Below, piece after piece: positions 33,824 to 46,556 of a stretch of 64,000 nucleotides of DNA (positions are counted from its first letter, which is position 1; every line of letters begins with the position of its first letter). Source of the DNA: Collybia mongolica (taxonomy: Eukaryota > Basidiomycota > Agaricomycetes > Agaricales > Clitocybaceae); NCBI GenBank assembly GCA_013420905.1, contig JAAXNY010000009.1, positions 3,100,001-3,164,000 on the forward strand, given 5' to 3'. The notes under the pieces are model-generated. The model was not told the DNA's origin, ran no database searches, and worked only from the letters and a program-made list of their open reading frames with translations. The position numbers were made by a program, and so were the translations under genes.

Positions 33824-36817
33824 TCAAAGAGACGCGGCAGAGTCATCCGAATCTACATCCATAGCATCCATATCCTCCGCCAGCTCCATCCGGATATGCT
33901 CAACACTGGTGTATGGAATCTTACCCTTTATCCAACGCCCCCACAGCTCATCTACCCTACACAGGCCAGATGCCGTCGCAGATGCCAACAGTCCTGCAGC
34001 CGCCAGACCATTCGTACTGTTCCACGTCACGCGATGGACTCCGACTTCACTCGGCCAGGCACCCGTGCCAACCACGTTGGCCTTTGGAGCTACTTTCGTC
34101 GTCACGCGTACAGCGGCTGGGCGGTCTTGGGTTTCCTGTGGAACGGTATATTATAAGGCCTAACGAACGATTTATATTGACGAAATGTACCTGTGGAAGG
34201 AACTGCTCGAGCATTCGGTATATCCCTGCGTTCCTGCTGTAATCCATCTGGTATATCTTGTGTACAAAGAAGGGCTAGAATATATTGGATACATAGACTC
34301 ATTGAGAGAAATTTGCTTATAAGGCTTACCACTGAACCACCCCTACGCGTGGATCTGAGCGAGTTAGTCGTCATGCATGACCCATCAGCGGAGCCCACTG
34401 CCAGCTGGGGGTGATAATCCGATGCACTGACACTCTGAAACCAAGCCATGAGCCAAAAGATCGTCGATGAAACATGAACAACATACCCATACCGGCCCTT
34501 GAGGTTCCAGGAGGGTATGACCCCTCCCAAGCATACTCGGGGAGGCGGAATAAGCTTTGACGATATTCTCATGATCAATGGTAATTGGACCTCCCCCGAA
34601 AGGTGAAAAGGCCATAGCGTTGATCACATCTATTGTCCAACCCTTAAGCAATGATACACTTGACATTGTAACTGGGGGCTATACCTCTAGTTCTGTTCAT
34701 GATCGAACCATGACCTTCCCGAATGTCGGTCATACACTCCATTCCATCGTAACCCCCACTTGCAAGGACAGTGGGATCACCGTCTGTGCGAGGCACGCCT
34801 GATCCCCAGCATGGTGGTGCCCGAATCCATGCAAGGGCACGAATAGCAGATTGATGCACTGTGATATAGTGCGTTGGTATAAGGTCAGTAATCATGGGAG
34901 TGTCTGGGAGGATGCAACATCAGGTGTAACCTAAGCTTAACTCGAAGATTTGGTATACCCGGACTGCTAATGGACTTGAGAGATGGGCCAATATCGTACA
35001 CAGCGATGATACCTAGGCTAATAAGTCGACTTGAATGAGGAGTCACAAGAGCAACACACCATTGGTGGTTCCGATGGCAATCAATTCGCTGTTTGCCCAA
35101 TCAAACGTCCAACAACTAGTTTCTTCCAATTCGATCCTTAAAAGAGGTTCTGGAAGCTTGACTAAGATGCGTGCATTATTAGCATTCGTACGGCATGATG
35201 CTTTGCGAAAGACGAACCGCAGACTGGCTCAGAGAGATCGTGGTCTTCTGGAATTATGTCTACGGGGTCGGGAACTGCGTAAATTGACAAGGACCCATCT
35301 TCGAACGTGCCCGCTATGAGACCCAATTTCCTAGGTCGTTTTGAATCTGCGTGCTGTTGACGATGGTGAGAAGGTTGTAAAAAGGCTACAAAGCGACGAG
35401 ATGGACCATATCATGGGTGGGCAACGGGCACCACTTGAGCTCATGCGCTGGTCCCCCTTCGAGGCAGAGTACCATTTCGCATGTCATTTGCGCCTGGTCA
35501 AACTTCCCGCTGGCTTTTCTTTTTCCTTTCCCTTGGGGCTCGGCAGATGACAGCGACCATATTTGAATACACGCGTTAGAGGGCCTTTGGACACGAGCAC
35601 CGATTTCTGGAGAATGGGACTTGGTAGGGAAGGGTGCAACGGCGAGATATTGTTTAAATGAACGAGCTAGAAGGGGCGCATGAGCTCAAATGTCGTAGTG
35701 GCAAGGAATACCGGCTTTGCCTGGTCTGTCGCTAGGGTGGATCGGACACCAATCAAGGCCCCAAACGGGCGCCCCAGCATTGAATACATAACCAAGACTT
35801 TCAGGCATAAGATCAGCTAGAATTTGAGGACTACTTAGTTCAGAGATACGTTGACAAGCCTAGGATACACACGAACATATTTTGTGAATCTGAAACATCT
35901 TTAAGTCGAGTTGGTCTTGATCCTCAACGGGCCCAAAAAGACAAGAAACAGGAGGTGGTGGCTTGAGATTCCCATCTTCAGTCATGGTGATATCAGTTGG
36001 TAGATACGAAGCTGCGTGTCTAGTAGTGTATATTTCAATACCTTGACTGCTAATCGCACATATGAGTGACATACTCTTGATTCAGGATTTCCCACCCGTT
36101 CTTGACGTCAATATTTTGATAGACTCTGGGCCTTCGGTATTCCTCCTTATCCATGTTAGGAACGGATTCTATTGCCTCCTTGTACCACCCTCGGTCTTCT
36201 ACCAGTTCCCATAGTGGCCCGCTTCCAACGTTATAACCCCAAGCCTTGTTGATACGGTCAGTCACCTTCGGATTTTGCGTAAAATTATTGCTCATGATAA
36301 CATTGTAGGGCTTGAATAACGAGGGTTTCGATGCGAGGCGTTCTACGCGTCCCATTCGAGAGTACAGAGGAACAGCCCGGTGCCGGTGGTGTACACTTGG
36401 GGCCGGAAGGACATACATCTGTCGTTTTGCGCCACGAGGGATGCTTGGTCCAGAGTTAACAAGCCTCTGTGCTTCAACGTGATTAGACTTGGTAGAGAGT
36501 TTCAGTGTTGCCTTGGGCTTAGCGGGACGATCAACTTGAACCGGCGTTGGTGCTTTTGCCAGTTCGAGATCTTCATCGTCATCGGCCTCTGGATCATACA
36601 GAACTCCGTCCTCTTCCTCGTCCGGTTCTTCTTGTGATAACTCAGTATGCCTTTCTGGCGCAAAATCACTGCCGCTGTCTGCCTCTTCGTCATAGACTGA
36701 AATCGATTTTTTCGATGGTCCCGCCTCCGGTACATCATTGACATCTTCGTCCAAGTCCAACCCCACTATTGTGGCATAGTTGGGTCTAGTTTTTCGGGGG
36801 CGCAAGGCGCGCTTCAT
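33824..36817 (-). CDS. WD40-type protein, probable TFIIIC subunit (Tfc6/Sfc6-like)
   Basis: A multi-exon gene; I fixed exon 1 (36075-36817) and the start of exon 2 (36019 downward) and followed the rest by frame, with about eight introns. The N-terminus (MKRALRPRKTRPNYATIVG) is basic, then strongly acidic to about residue 90. A region with AVPLYSRMGRVERLASKP and ELVEDRGWYKEAIES resembles fungal TFIIIC tau-91/Sfc6 proteins. Later exons read like WD repeats: GAPVWGLDWCPIHPSDRPGK, GVLAGTFEDGSLSIYAVPDP, LASGGYDGME and LAVGSADGSC. The last exon ends in an acidic AMDVDSDDSAASL tail. TFIIIC binds the A and B boxes of tRNA genes and recruits TFIIIB for RNA polymerase III. It is divergent with the MDR gene. 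The WD40 call is firmer than the TFIIIC assignment. Confidence 0.6.
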
Positions 36818-37011
36818 ACTGGGTTTGAAAAAAGATACAACTCGTCGAAGTTGGTCTCTGAAGGGAAGCTTCCGTCACATCGAAAAAGGATATTTGTCTG
36901 ATCTTTCCGTTATCCGATCAAACGCCAGCCCAATCTAATCTAATCTACATAACCCGGCTTTTTCTGGAACCGGGGCAATTCTCATGGACTCTGAATCCCA
37001 TTTCCAACACA
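36818..37011. promoter_or_regulatory. Bidirectional promoter region
   Basis: Only 194 nt separate the start codons of the divergent WD40/TFIIIC-type and MDR oxidoreductase genes, so their promoters must overlap. A ctaatctaatctacataa tract is visible; no defined factor site is claimed. Confidence 0.5.
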
Positions 37012-38486
37012 ATGACCACCACTAAATTACCCAAGTTTTCACGGGCTCTCACAATAAAGCAAGCATCAACACAGCGGAAGCCACTATACCATGACGCAGT
37101 CCTAGAAGATAAACCTCTTCCTACTCTCAAGAAAGGCGAAATTCTTGTTCAAATTGGAGCTGCCGCGTTCAACCACAGAGATGTAAACCGTACAACCATG
37201 GTAATTCCCAGAAAACTAAGAGGAAAGCTCTCAGGTTTGGATCAGGAAAGGTCTTTATCCTAGGATTGTGATGGGGAGTGTGTTTGGAGCCGACGGGGCT
37301 GGTATGTGGAACATTTGACCTAGCGGGCTTTCTTATAAGTATGGGCGAAGGTACGGTTATCGCGTCCAGCGAGGAGAAAGATCCTCTTCTACAGAAACGC
37401 GTCTTTTTGACTCCAATGCGTGGATGGGAGAGTGACCCCTACGCTCCCGAATCTGAGTGAGTCGAGACCGGGTGGGATCCGCGCACCGTTCTCATACAGC
37501 TCTTCCCTTTAGCTTTGGCATTCTTGGCGGAGGGGGCCTTCCACCCCTCGGCACATTTGCAGAATACATCGTTGTCGAACGGGATCAAGTGATTCCAACT
37601 CCTAAGCATTTAGATGACGTCCAAATATCTGCATGGCCTCTTGGGGGGGTCACGGCTTGGAGGTGTGTTTCAATATTTCCCCTCCTCCCACGTTGTCATT
37701 CTTATGCGTGCCCCTAGAGCTGCTGTAGTGTACGGACAAGTGGAAGCTGGCCAAAATGTCCTTATAACAGGCATTGGGGGTGGCGTTGCTTTGATTGCAA
37801 TGCAGATATGTCTTGCGAAAGGGGCATCAGTCTATGTGACTAGCGGAAACGCAGAGAAAATACGAAAAGCTGTGGCTTTGGGGGCCGTGGGTGGCGCGAG
37901 TTATAAAGAAAGTTAGGCTGCTTTCATCTCACAATCGTTAGAACTAGACTAATCTATTGTTATAGAGGACTGGCCGGCTCAAATAGCATCGCTGATCGCA
38001 ATGAATAATCGTAACAATCAGGCCTTGGACGTAGTCATCGATTCTGGCGGCGGCGATATCATGGGACAGACGAGTAAACACCTCAAACATGGTGGCAAAG
38101 TTATTTGCTATGGAATGTATGCGAATGTTCTCTTGCGTCACATATCAGAATTTGCACGCTGACTTCTTTCCAGGACTGCCAGCCCTAAAATAACATTCAC
38201 AATGCGAGAGGTCATGAAAAACCAGCAATTGATCGGTACGCAGGATTTATATTTCGCGCACTCAATTTAACGTATCTGGTTCTTAGGTTCAATGATGGGC
38301 TCACACCAAGACCTGATAGATGCAACCAAATTTCTCGACGAGCACCGAATCGTACCAGTAGTCTCACATGTTCTCGACGGACTCGAATCTGCAGAACAAG
38401 GGTTCGAGATTATGAACCACGGAGAACAATTTGGGAAAATCGTCATCAAAATGCGTAGCGAGCAGCCATCCCGGTCGAAGTTGTAA
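37012..38486 (+). CDS. Zinc-type alcohol dehydrogenase-like (MDR) oxidoreductase
   Basis: Eight exons fit with exact phase: 37012-37182, 37235-37301, 37351-37456, 37513-37662, 37718-37911, 37966-38116, 38174-38235 and 38287-38486, giving 366 aa. The GroES-like N-terminal half has AAFNHRDVWIRKGLYP and VFGADGAGTV. The Rossmann half has ENVL-type ...AGQNVLITGIGGGVALIAMQI (a glycine-rich NADPH loop), VIDSGGGD and HGGKVICYGMTA. The C-terminus SAEQGFEIMNHGEQFGKIVI is typical of medium-chain dehydrogenases of the YogA/quinone oxidoreductase type. The structural-zinc four-Cys cluster is not visible, so a zinc-independent NADPH enone or quinone reductase is likely. The substrate is unknown. Confidence 0.88.
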
Positions 38487-38750
38487 TGGTCCATGTTGGC
38501 GAGATATCACGATATCCAAGAAATTATATTGTGTTATATTGTGTACGACGTGCAGTTTGAATAATATATATACGCTTCGGCGGTTCAAATCCTCTCTACA
38601 CTCATGAGGTATTTCAAACTCCAAAGTCCAACCCAAAAGAAAGAACGAGTAGTAGTAAAGATAGACATCATGATAACGAGTGTGATGGGTAGGGCAAGGA
38701 AAGTCCAAGATGTGTCCGATTACATAGGAGGAATATTAAATATTGAATCT

Positions 38751-41700
38751 TTAGTACGAGAAGATCATGAGCCAGGGGTTCAGGACGATCTGTGAGCATA
38801 GCGAATATCAGCATCACGCTTAGTTTGGTTGGAGCAACGGGACTCACAGGCAAAAGAATGTGAGATCCTACGACGAGGGAGAGGGGAATGTTGAGAGCCC
38901 AGTTCCATCCCGGGATTTGCCATTCGAAAGGGATGGCTTCGGTAGAAAAGATGATCATCATAATGATGCAGGCGAAGCAGATGATGAATGAAAGCTTGAA
39001 CCGTTCCCAAATACGGGGCACTTTGTCACGAACGTCAGGGTGCTGTCAGAGATACCATAACTGCCATTTGACTGACCCTCAATCCAGAAAGTCGAGCGTT
39101 CAACTTCCTTGACAGTAGATCCCCAGGTCCTGCGGATAGGTGGTAAGCCGCACGTCAGTTGCCAAGGTATCTAAGTAACTTACATGTCGTACGAGAACAT
39201 GTGGGCCAGAAGAGCGGTAGACAGATGGATACTTAAACCACCAAAGAAGAATAGGCTGAACAATGGGATCATTAGTATGTCGTCATCAAGATAGAACGTA
39301 GCAACGCACAAGAAGGGAATCCATCTCAAGTTCTCAATGAGCGCACCAATGAAATTCCTATGGCCGAGGCGGTACTCTAAGAGCGTATACCCAAGGTTTC
39401 CCACACCGGGGAAAACGACCGTACATGCCAACAGGATTTCGAAACTGTGGAGATAGAACTTATCGATCTGAAGACCTAGACCAAGGAGGAGGTAGTTGAG
39501 GATCGAGCCGAGAGTGGCAGCAGCAATCCCATCTATAGTTGTCATCAGTGCATCGTAAGAGGACCGCAAGATAGGGTCACATACAGTACGAGAACATGTC
39601 TATTTTGGGGAGGTGAAGGGTGCCATTAGTAGTCGCTCACCAAAGGCCATTGAAGCCCGACTCACAGGACATCATTCCAATCTTGTAATGAACAGGGGCC
39701 ATGGACCACACGAAGCCGCGAAGCTGTGGGCTGATCGGGCCATGCGTCAACCACTTGACGAGGGGGTTAAAGATAATCTCGTTACAGCCTGAAGGCGATG
39801 AGTTGTGGTCAGAACCCGATGCAACTTGCCGAAGGGGCCAGGGTGGCGGGACGTACCATAAGCGTATTTTTGCCATCTGGCCAGCTCATCAACCACGGTC
39901 AGTGACACGCCCTCCTTGAAACCGCCATTTGAATACGTCGCCCATCGAAGAGTATAACCGTTCAACAAGAGACGTAGTGCAAGATCGAAATCTTCTGATA
40001 CGTTCGCCTCGGACCACTGTTTCTTCTTTCCGTCTGCGGGATCAACGAACGCCGCATCTTGGACGGCAGACCAACGTAAGAAAGCGTTGTGCCCAACAAA
40101 AGGAGCGATTTCGCCATTAGCACATCCGAAGGATATACACTTGTTGATTCGGCGGGTGAAGTGCGTGATGCCGTTCTCGAAATAGTGATGTGCGACTTGC
40201 ATGACATCTGAAGGGGAACTGATGAGAAAACGTATGTATCAATATCATCATGACTTACCAGATTCGTGCTGGATGATGGCGACGTCGGGCGACTCTCCCA
40301 TCTCACGCGCGGCATCCCTAAAACAGTCCTACATACCGCCGTCAGCTTTGACTGCAATAGACTTTGGGAAAAACAACCCACCTCAGGGACAATGGTATCA
40401 GAATCGATGATAAGAATGATCTCTCCCACTCGGATCGATTTCCCATTGCTGGACCATGGCTTGAACTTTTTCCCGCTCTCCTCGAATATCTCCTCGGCGG
40501 CCATGTGCATAGCCTTGTCCTCCAGGCACTCGTGCACGTCGTCCTCGGCGCCTTCCTCTTCAAGCTGCGCTAAGAACTTTTCCAGTTTGATGGAGAGGGC
40601 AAGGCCGTAGTTCATGCTGAGAAAAGAAGATTGAAGGTTAATAATGAGGAGTGCGTACGTAAAAGCAACGTACTTGCTAGCCTTCTTGAATTTACCAGCA
40701 CGTTTGAATCCATCTGGTGCCGACGAGTGGCCAGGACGTGCTACCCAGCCGATGTTGTGGTTCGCATAGAAGGCGATGCGCTCTTCCCGATCTTTTTCGT
40801 TGATAAGCTGCAATCCATCGTCACAAATGAAGATAGCCGAAGTTCCTCCTGCCCAAGGCGTCGTTATCTCATATATCACAAAGGAGTAATAGAAACTTAC
40901 CCTGTCGGGCGTACGTTTGCATGGCCTTTTTGATCGAGAAGACGGAAGGGGCACTGTGAGAAGTTTAGAGTAAGTACAAGTCAAAGGGGGTTTTGAATGA
41001 CGCACATCACAAGATCCAAACTCTCCTTGTACACGGGTAGCTGAATCGTGATATGAGGTAGATTGTTGTCAATTTCTGGGTTCGGCTCGGGCTTGACGGC
41101 GGAGTAATACATAGAATTTTCGTGGTATTGCGCGACAGGGCCAATACTGGATGTGATCTTTAGCACCACGGAAGCATCCAAGAAAGATCATCACTAACAT
41201 CAGGGACAAGTTGCCGACGAGTTGGAGACAGAAAAACTATGTATGAGGCTTGTTTAGTGTGACGATATCCTTTCATACTGTAGGTTACGTACCAACGAAA
41301 CACAGAAGATAACAGGCATCGTTACGAGTAGAGCAAACCTCGATGGGTCTCCATCCAGTGCATACTCCTCTAGTAGAATCATAACACCCGCGGTTACAAA
41401 GTCTAAAAAATAGTAAGAACACGGGTTCGGAAAACGGAAAAGGACATACACATTGACAACGCGGCTCCACAGCCGGCATAGAATGGCCCAAGCAGCACCA
41501 GCTTCCGCTCCTTCTTGGTGGCCTTTTCAGGATCGGATGATGGGTCAGCAGGGATTGGTGGTTGTAATCGCCAGCTCCACCATTTCCGTGGGGCAGGCTT
41601 CTTACGGGTTGAGCTCGGTTCGTTGGAAGTGAGATCCGCCTGCGATGCAGACTTCTCGTTGAGATTCGGCTCGGAGCCAGTATTGGATGGTGTGGTTCGA

Positions 41701-42380
41701 TGGGAGATGGGCGTGCCGGCAATGGATTGTCTTCCGACTTTGCGGTTGCGCCAGATGTACTTGATGAGTTTCTCCTCAAAGTCCTTGCAGAGCGGAATGA
41801 TTCCTTCGAGGGAATAGCTCCATAGGACGAGTGAAGATTCATCGTGCTGAAGGAGCGTTATTAGGGTATATCGGATGTAGTCAGGGAGCACCTACGATAA
41901 AAGCACCACATTGGTCTTTCTCTGCATGTGGGAGCTGAGTGATACTATCCAAGACCTGGATACGGGTGTTCTGGTCGATGCTTATCGAATCTTCCTTGGG
42001 TCCCCTGTCTATCGTTTCAGGGCTAAAAAAATCTTGACTTACATGCGCAAGAACTCACAGTTTTGCCATCGCGGCTAAAACGGCCGAACTACGTATCTTG
42101 ACGGCAACAACGGGATTGAGCCCTCTTACGGCTGCTTCAAACGGAATGAGCGTCGCGTTCTCGTAGGGAAACACGCGGAAGAATCCATTCTGGACGCGCA
42201 AACAGACTCCCGTCGAGATTACGTCCTCCGTGGGCATGAACCAGTTGTCTCCCTGTGTAATCTCATCTGTAAAGTAATCAGAGGAATCCACAAGAGTAAA
42301 GAGAGGAAATACTCACAGATTTTGTGCAACCAAGCATCCCAGAGATCATAGTCGCTGTTCTGGATCGTTACAGCTGACAT
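38751..42380 (-). CDS. Membrane glycosyltransferase family 2 protein
   Basis: A long gene of many short-intron exons from MSAVTIQNSDYDLWD (ATG at 42380) to a final exon ending WLMIFSY (stop 38751-38753). After a soluble N-terminus with a Pro/Ser-rich linker there are two hydrophobic segments, then the GT2 catalytic region: ITIQLPVYKES, IFICDDGLQ (first Asp motif), ILIIDSDTIVPE (the DxD-type metal site), VSEDFDLALRLL (the ED base motif) and ARWQKYAYG, in the place of the QxxRW motif. Five to seven C-terminal membrane helices follow. These are the features of processive polysaccharide synthases such as chitin, hyaluronan and cellulose synthases. It is not a standard chitin synthase because the QRRRW box is absent. 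The product is probably a surface glycan. It is divergent with a wall-glucan GH16 gene. Confidence 0.82.
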
Positions 42381-43691
42381 TTTCTAAAGATATTAGCGAA
42401 AAGGACAGATGTTCAGGAGGCCTGAACGCTGCCTAGATTAGACTCGGATAGGATACGATAAAACGAAATAGCAGCCGTCTCGCAACACGAAGGTCGGGGC
42501 CAAGAATTGACGTTTGGCGGGCATGTTCCTTATATGCTTTCGGTGAACCATCACTGGATGCTTAGCCTTCTAATTCTGAAGGGCGTGACGCCGGTACTGA
42601 CAGGGCAACATCAGTCACAATGTGACAGACTGCCTTTTTCACTAACAGCTCCGATGACTGGCCCGGACGGGGCGTTTAGCAGGAGAACGTTTTGTCAGAT
42701 TCCAGGTCCACCACCTGTACCCTATTGCCGAGAACCTTGTATTCCGGGTATTGAAAGGGAAAGGCCCAATCTCGCAGCGTCAAATTTACCGATAGTTTTG
42801 GTCACCAATCAGGATCGCGGTGACATAAACTGACAGGTTTATAGGTATGTAAATCAAGAGTGCTGCCCAAGCAATATAGTATGTAAACTCTTGCTTACCC
42901 CTGGACGATTTCTTCTCTTCTGACATGCGTTATCAGTGCCTATGTTGTGCTCACGTCGAACGCACTGTCGCCGATGAACAGCCGTCGTCTTCGCAATGAA
43001 AATAAATAATAAACGCCTGTTCCCTTCACTAATACCCGGGATCCCTGGTTTTTGCAAGTACCACTGGAAAACACGTCCTGTAATACCCGCTGACGAATAT
43101 AACCAAAGACCTTCTTGTTCGTGTATGTCCCAAAGACTCCGTGAAATCGGAGCACCTTTAACCACACTATCTGACAGGTGGACGTGTGTGTGACGGATCG
43201 CATCAGCAAATATTTCCAGATCTTCATGACCCAGGCAGTCAGTCAGACCTGCTAAGCGCAATCCAATACGGCATGTATTTTTAAAGGTCATAAATTTTGA
43301 GCCCCATCCCGAGGCCCAGCAGCCAATTGCGATCCTCCTTCCCATGCTTTCCTCCTTCCCACGTACCCGATAATATAATCCAATATCAGGTTCTCCCATA
43401 AGCGGAGCCTCCCTATCCCCCCTCCGGAAGAAAGAAGCGAAAATTACAAGAAGCGAGGCCGAGGAAGCAGGATGTAGAGCGTGCAAAGGGCCAATTTGCG
43501 CCTGCTTGTGTCTGACATTTTCATCAGATCCTGCCATTAGCCGTTCTATTCTCTCCCCTCTACAGGCCGAACCTTGACATCTGTCCCGGGTGTAACGTTC
43601 GTATGTGCCAAACCCGTATATAACTACATCGCCCCTCCCAGCGAGTTAAGCCCTTTCTGCTGGCTTTGTCGCTCGTTTTTCTGTTTTTACT
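42381..43691. other. Divergent promoter region of GT2 and GH16 genes, with one long open frame
   Basis: Holds both promoters. A TATA-like gtatataac at 43616-43624 lies about 70 nt before the GH16 start. A 227-codon open frame runs leftward at 42854-43537, but it has no recognised domain and no splice support, and it sits where the regulatory sequence should be, so I do not call it a gene. It remains possible. Confidence 0.45.
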
Positions 43692-45698
43692 ATGACTGAC
43701 GCAAAGGAGCCCACGAACAGCAATGAGCTGCGACCAAATACTGCACAGACGTCTCGCTCTCTGAGGTCACAGGCATCTTCATCGGACCCATTCGCGTCCT
43801 CTATCTCAAGTCGCCCTTCGTCAATACGACGCACTGGCGATTCGTCGCTCTTTAGCTCATCAAACTCGATTCCGAACCCGGACACCATATCAGTAGTTCC
43901 ACGCTCAATTCTCAACCTCCCAACTCCACGCCTCCCTCCTTCTAAGCCCCCGACACCAAAGCCCAAAACCCCACGCATGCGCTCCCACCTCATCACTGAC
44001 AAAAACCCCATGCTAAAACCGTGGGTCGACAAGAAGAACCCTAGGGCGATCTTTTCTTATTATTTGACATACGCCGTGATCGCCGTCGGGGCTATTCTTG
44101 GCTCTATTCAGACTTATTTTGGGTACCGCAATGTCGTCCTCGACAAACATCCCCTGTGTATCGTGCTGGATGAGAACTTCGACAATCCAGATACGGTATT
44201 TGGTAAGGACGGGACATTCTTCAGGGAGGTGAACATGGACGGATTTGGGTAAGCTTGCCTCCTATCCGATGCATCCCACCTGCTAACGGAACCCTTTAGC
44301 AACGGCGAATTCGAAATGACAACGACGTCGACCAATAATTCCTTCGTCAAAGATGGCATGCTCTACATTGTGCCAACGCTTACCTCCGACTCGATAGGAC
44401 GCGACGCGGTGTATGATGGCACTGTCTTCAACATCACGGGGTGCACTTTTAACGAGACACGTCCCGATAATGGACACATCTGGAAAGACGGACAGAGGGT
44501 TTTTGACTGGGATAGCTATTACCGGTCGTGCAGCAAAGTCAGCAACAGCACATCCGGCAGCGTCATTAATCCCGTCCAGAGCGCGCGGTTGAATACAAAA
44601 CACAGTGCAAGCATTAAGTACGGCAGGGTGGAGATTCGTGCGAAGATGCCCACTGGGTAGGTTCCTTCAGCCTATATTAGACCTAGCATATCAACTTACA
44701 TAACTTTTCCAGTGACTGGGTGAGTACCAGAATGAGGTTGAAGTTCTGATCTGACATTGACGTATTTCTGAAGATATGGCCTGCCATGTGGATGCTACCA
44801 AAAGACGAAGTATACGGCGCATGGCCCTTGAGCGGTACGGTATCTCATCTCACTCCATTTCGACAAACATCTCACCCAGCCGATGCCCGCTAGGTGAAAT
44901 CGACATTGTCGAATCGCGTGGTAACAACATCCGTTACACCGCCCAGTCAGTACCCTTTCCTTACCTTCACAGATCACACCCTTACACACATCCCCAACAA
45001 GCGGTTCGAACTTCGTCCACGGCTCCCTAAACTGGGGGCCCACGTACAACCTCCAGGGTATCTCCAAATCGTACAGCTGGTGGACAGAGAGGCGGCGGAG
45101 CTTCAGCGACGACTTCCGCACGTATGTCCTGGAGTGGACGGACACCTTCCTGCGTATATACGTGGACACGCGCCTGCACACGCTTCTCGACATGCGGTTC
45201 AACAAGCCCTTCTTCCAACGGGGCGAGTTCCCGCAGGTCGTGCTCAACGGGCCGGACCTCGTCGCGCTGCAGAACCCGTGGATAAACGGGACTAACGCGA
45301 CTCCGTTTGACCAAGGTTGGTGAAGCAATCGCTTTTGTGGAGGTATACATCTGACGTTGCTGCAGAATTTTACCTTATCCTGGACGTTGCTGTTGGTTCT
45401 ACGAATGGCTGGTTCCCGGAAGCGCAGGGCAATAAACCATGGTTGGACAAATCTGAGAGTATGTATACCCACACTTAGTCGCTACGAACCCTGGCTTTAA
45501 CTGCTCTCACTGCATGTGTAGATCCTCTTCGAGACTTCGCGAATACGCAGAACAAGTGGTATCCCACTTGGCCGACCAACGTGGAAGATCGTGCAATGAT
45601 CATGTACGTTGCCCCACCACAATTCGTCCACTTGATTATTGACGCTGACGCCACTTCCCCGTTGCAGAGATTACGTGAAGATGTGGAAGCACTGCTGA
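43692..45698 (+). CDS. Beta-glucan synthesis-associated GH16 protein, SKN1/KRE6 type
   Basis: A type II membrane protein. A Ser/Pro-rich cytosolic tail of about 110 aa is followed by one membrane helix (FSYYLTYAVIAVGAILGSIQ) and a lumenal SKN1/KRE6 domain of about 400 aa. The GH16-like catalytic motif is SGEIDIVESRGN, keeping the E-x-D-x-x-E pattern. Other family blocks are IVLDENFDNPDTVFGKDG, SASIKYGRVEIRAKMPTG, WIWPAMWMLPKDEVYGAWP and IDYVKMWKHC at the end. Seven or so exons are joined by short GT-AG introns, the first donor at 44249. Kre6/Skn1 proteins are needed for beta-1,6-glucan assembly in the secretory pathway. Length and the single TM anchor fit the family. Divergent with the GT2 gene. 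Confidence 0.92.
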
Positions 45699-46556
45699 TG
45701 ATAAATCGCCCATGAATTTCTTGGTAACTGCAACGTCGCAACCTCATGCCCCCAACCCTTCCCCTTCGCTCTTTTTGTGTACTACTCTCGGACACGGACG
45801 TTTATCTTATACACCGTACATTCTTATTCTACCGTAGATTCAGGGCTAGTGGTTGTGAAATATTCGATTATAAACCTTCATGTATGCTTCTCAGTGCGTT
45901 ACCGCTATAATAATCAGCGGGCGTTCACTCGACATGTCACTGTCAAGCCGTGAGAGAGAACATGGACAGAAATCCCTTACTTAACGGAACAGCGCTGTTC
46001 CTTTTTTTTTTTTTTTGATATGCCTATCCGCCATCACACTGCGCGCCTAAGGGCTAGGACCTGAACGTTGAACATCGAACCTGTCGGATAATATACATTT
46101 GACTTTCTCGCATGGCACAGGATGTCCGTAAGCGCCGTTAGGCACGTTCTTCATATCTGTTCCTGGGACCTGAAGCTTGAAGGCTGATATGCAGACGGCG
46201 CATCCCTGAGCATCCGATTGGCATTTCGGGCTTGGCAGCATGCGAGAGGTAAGAAGACATGAAGAGGTGACAGCCTGGCAATTGAGCGTGAGTCTATAGA
46301 ATACCAGGCCTAGATTTCAAGAGACCTCCGGGCTCGGCGCAACTATTCGCCAATACAAAGGAGTGCACGAAAGAAGGGATGGATACACGAGCTACGGAGA
46401 AGTACCAAAGGACGGATAGAAATATACGGAAGATGGACTAATACAAAGCCCTCCAAATAGTGGTCGACCACACCCATACCATACATATGTAAGATGAACC
46501 GGACAACATCCGCGTCGGGTTCATAATAGAATCCAGCGCCACCAAAACCGAAACAT
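45699..46556. other. Convergent intergenic region
   Basis: Between the GH16 stop and the stop of the leftward single-span gene. It contains a T homopolymer (46002-46017) and no supported gene. Confidence 0.5.

Noticed and set aside
38575..38600. ggttcaaatcc resembling a tRNA B box
   Set aside because: No A box, no acceptor-stem pairing and no anticodon arm in the upstream 80 nt.
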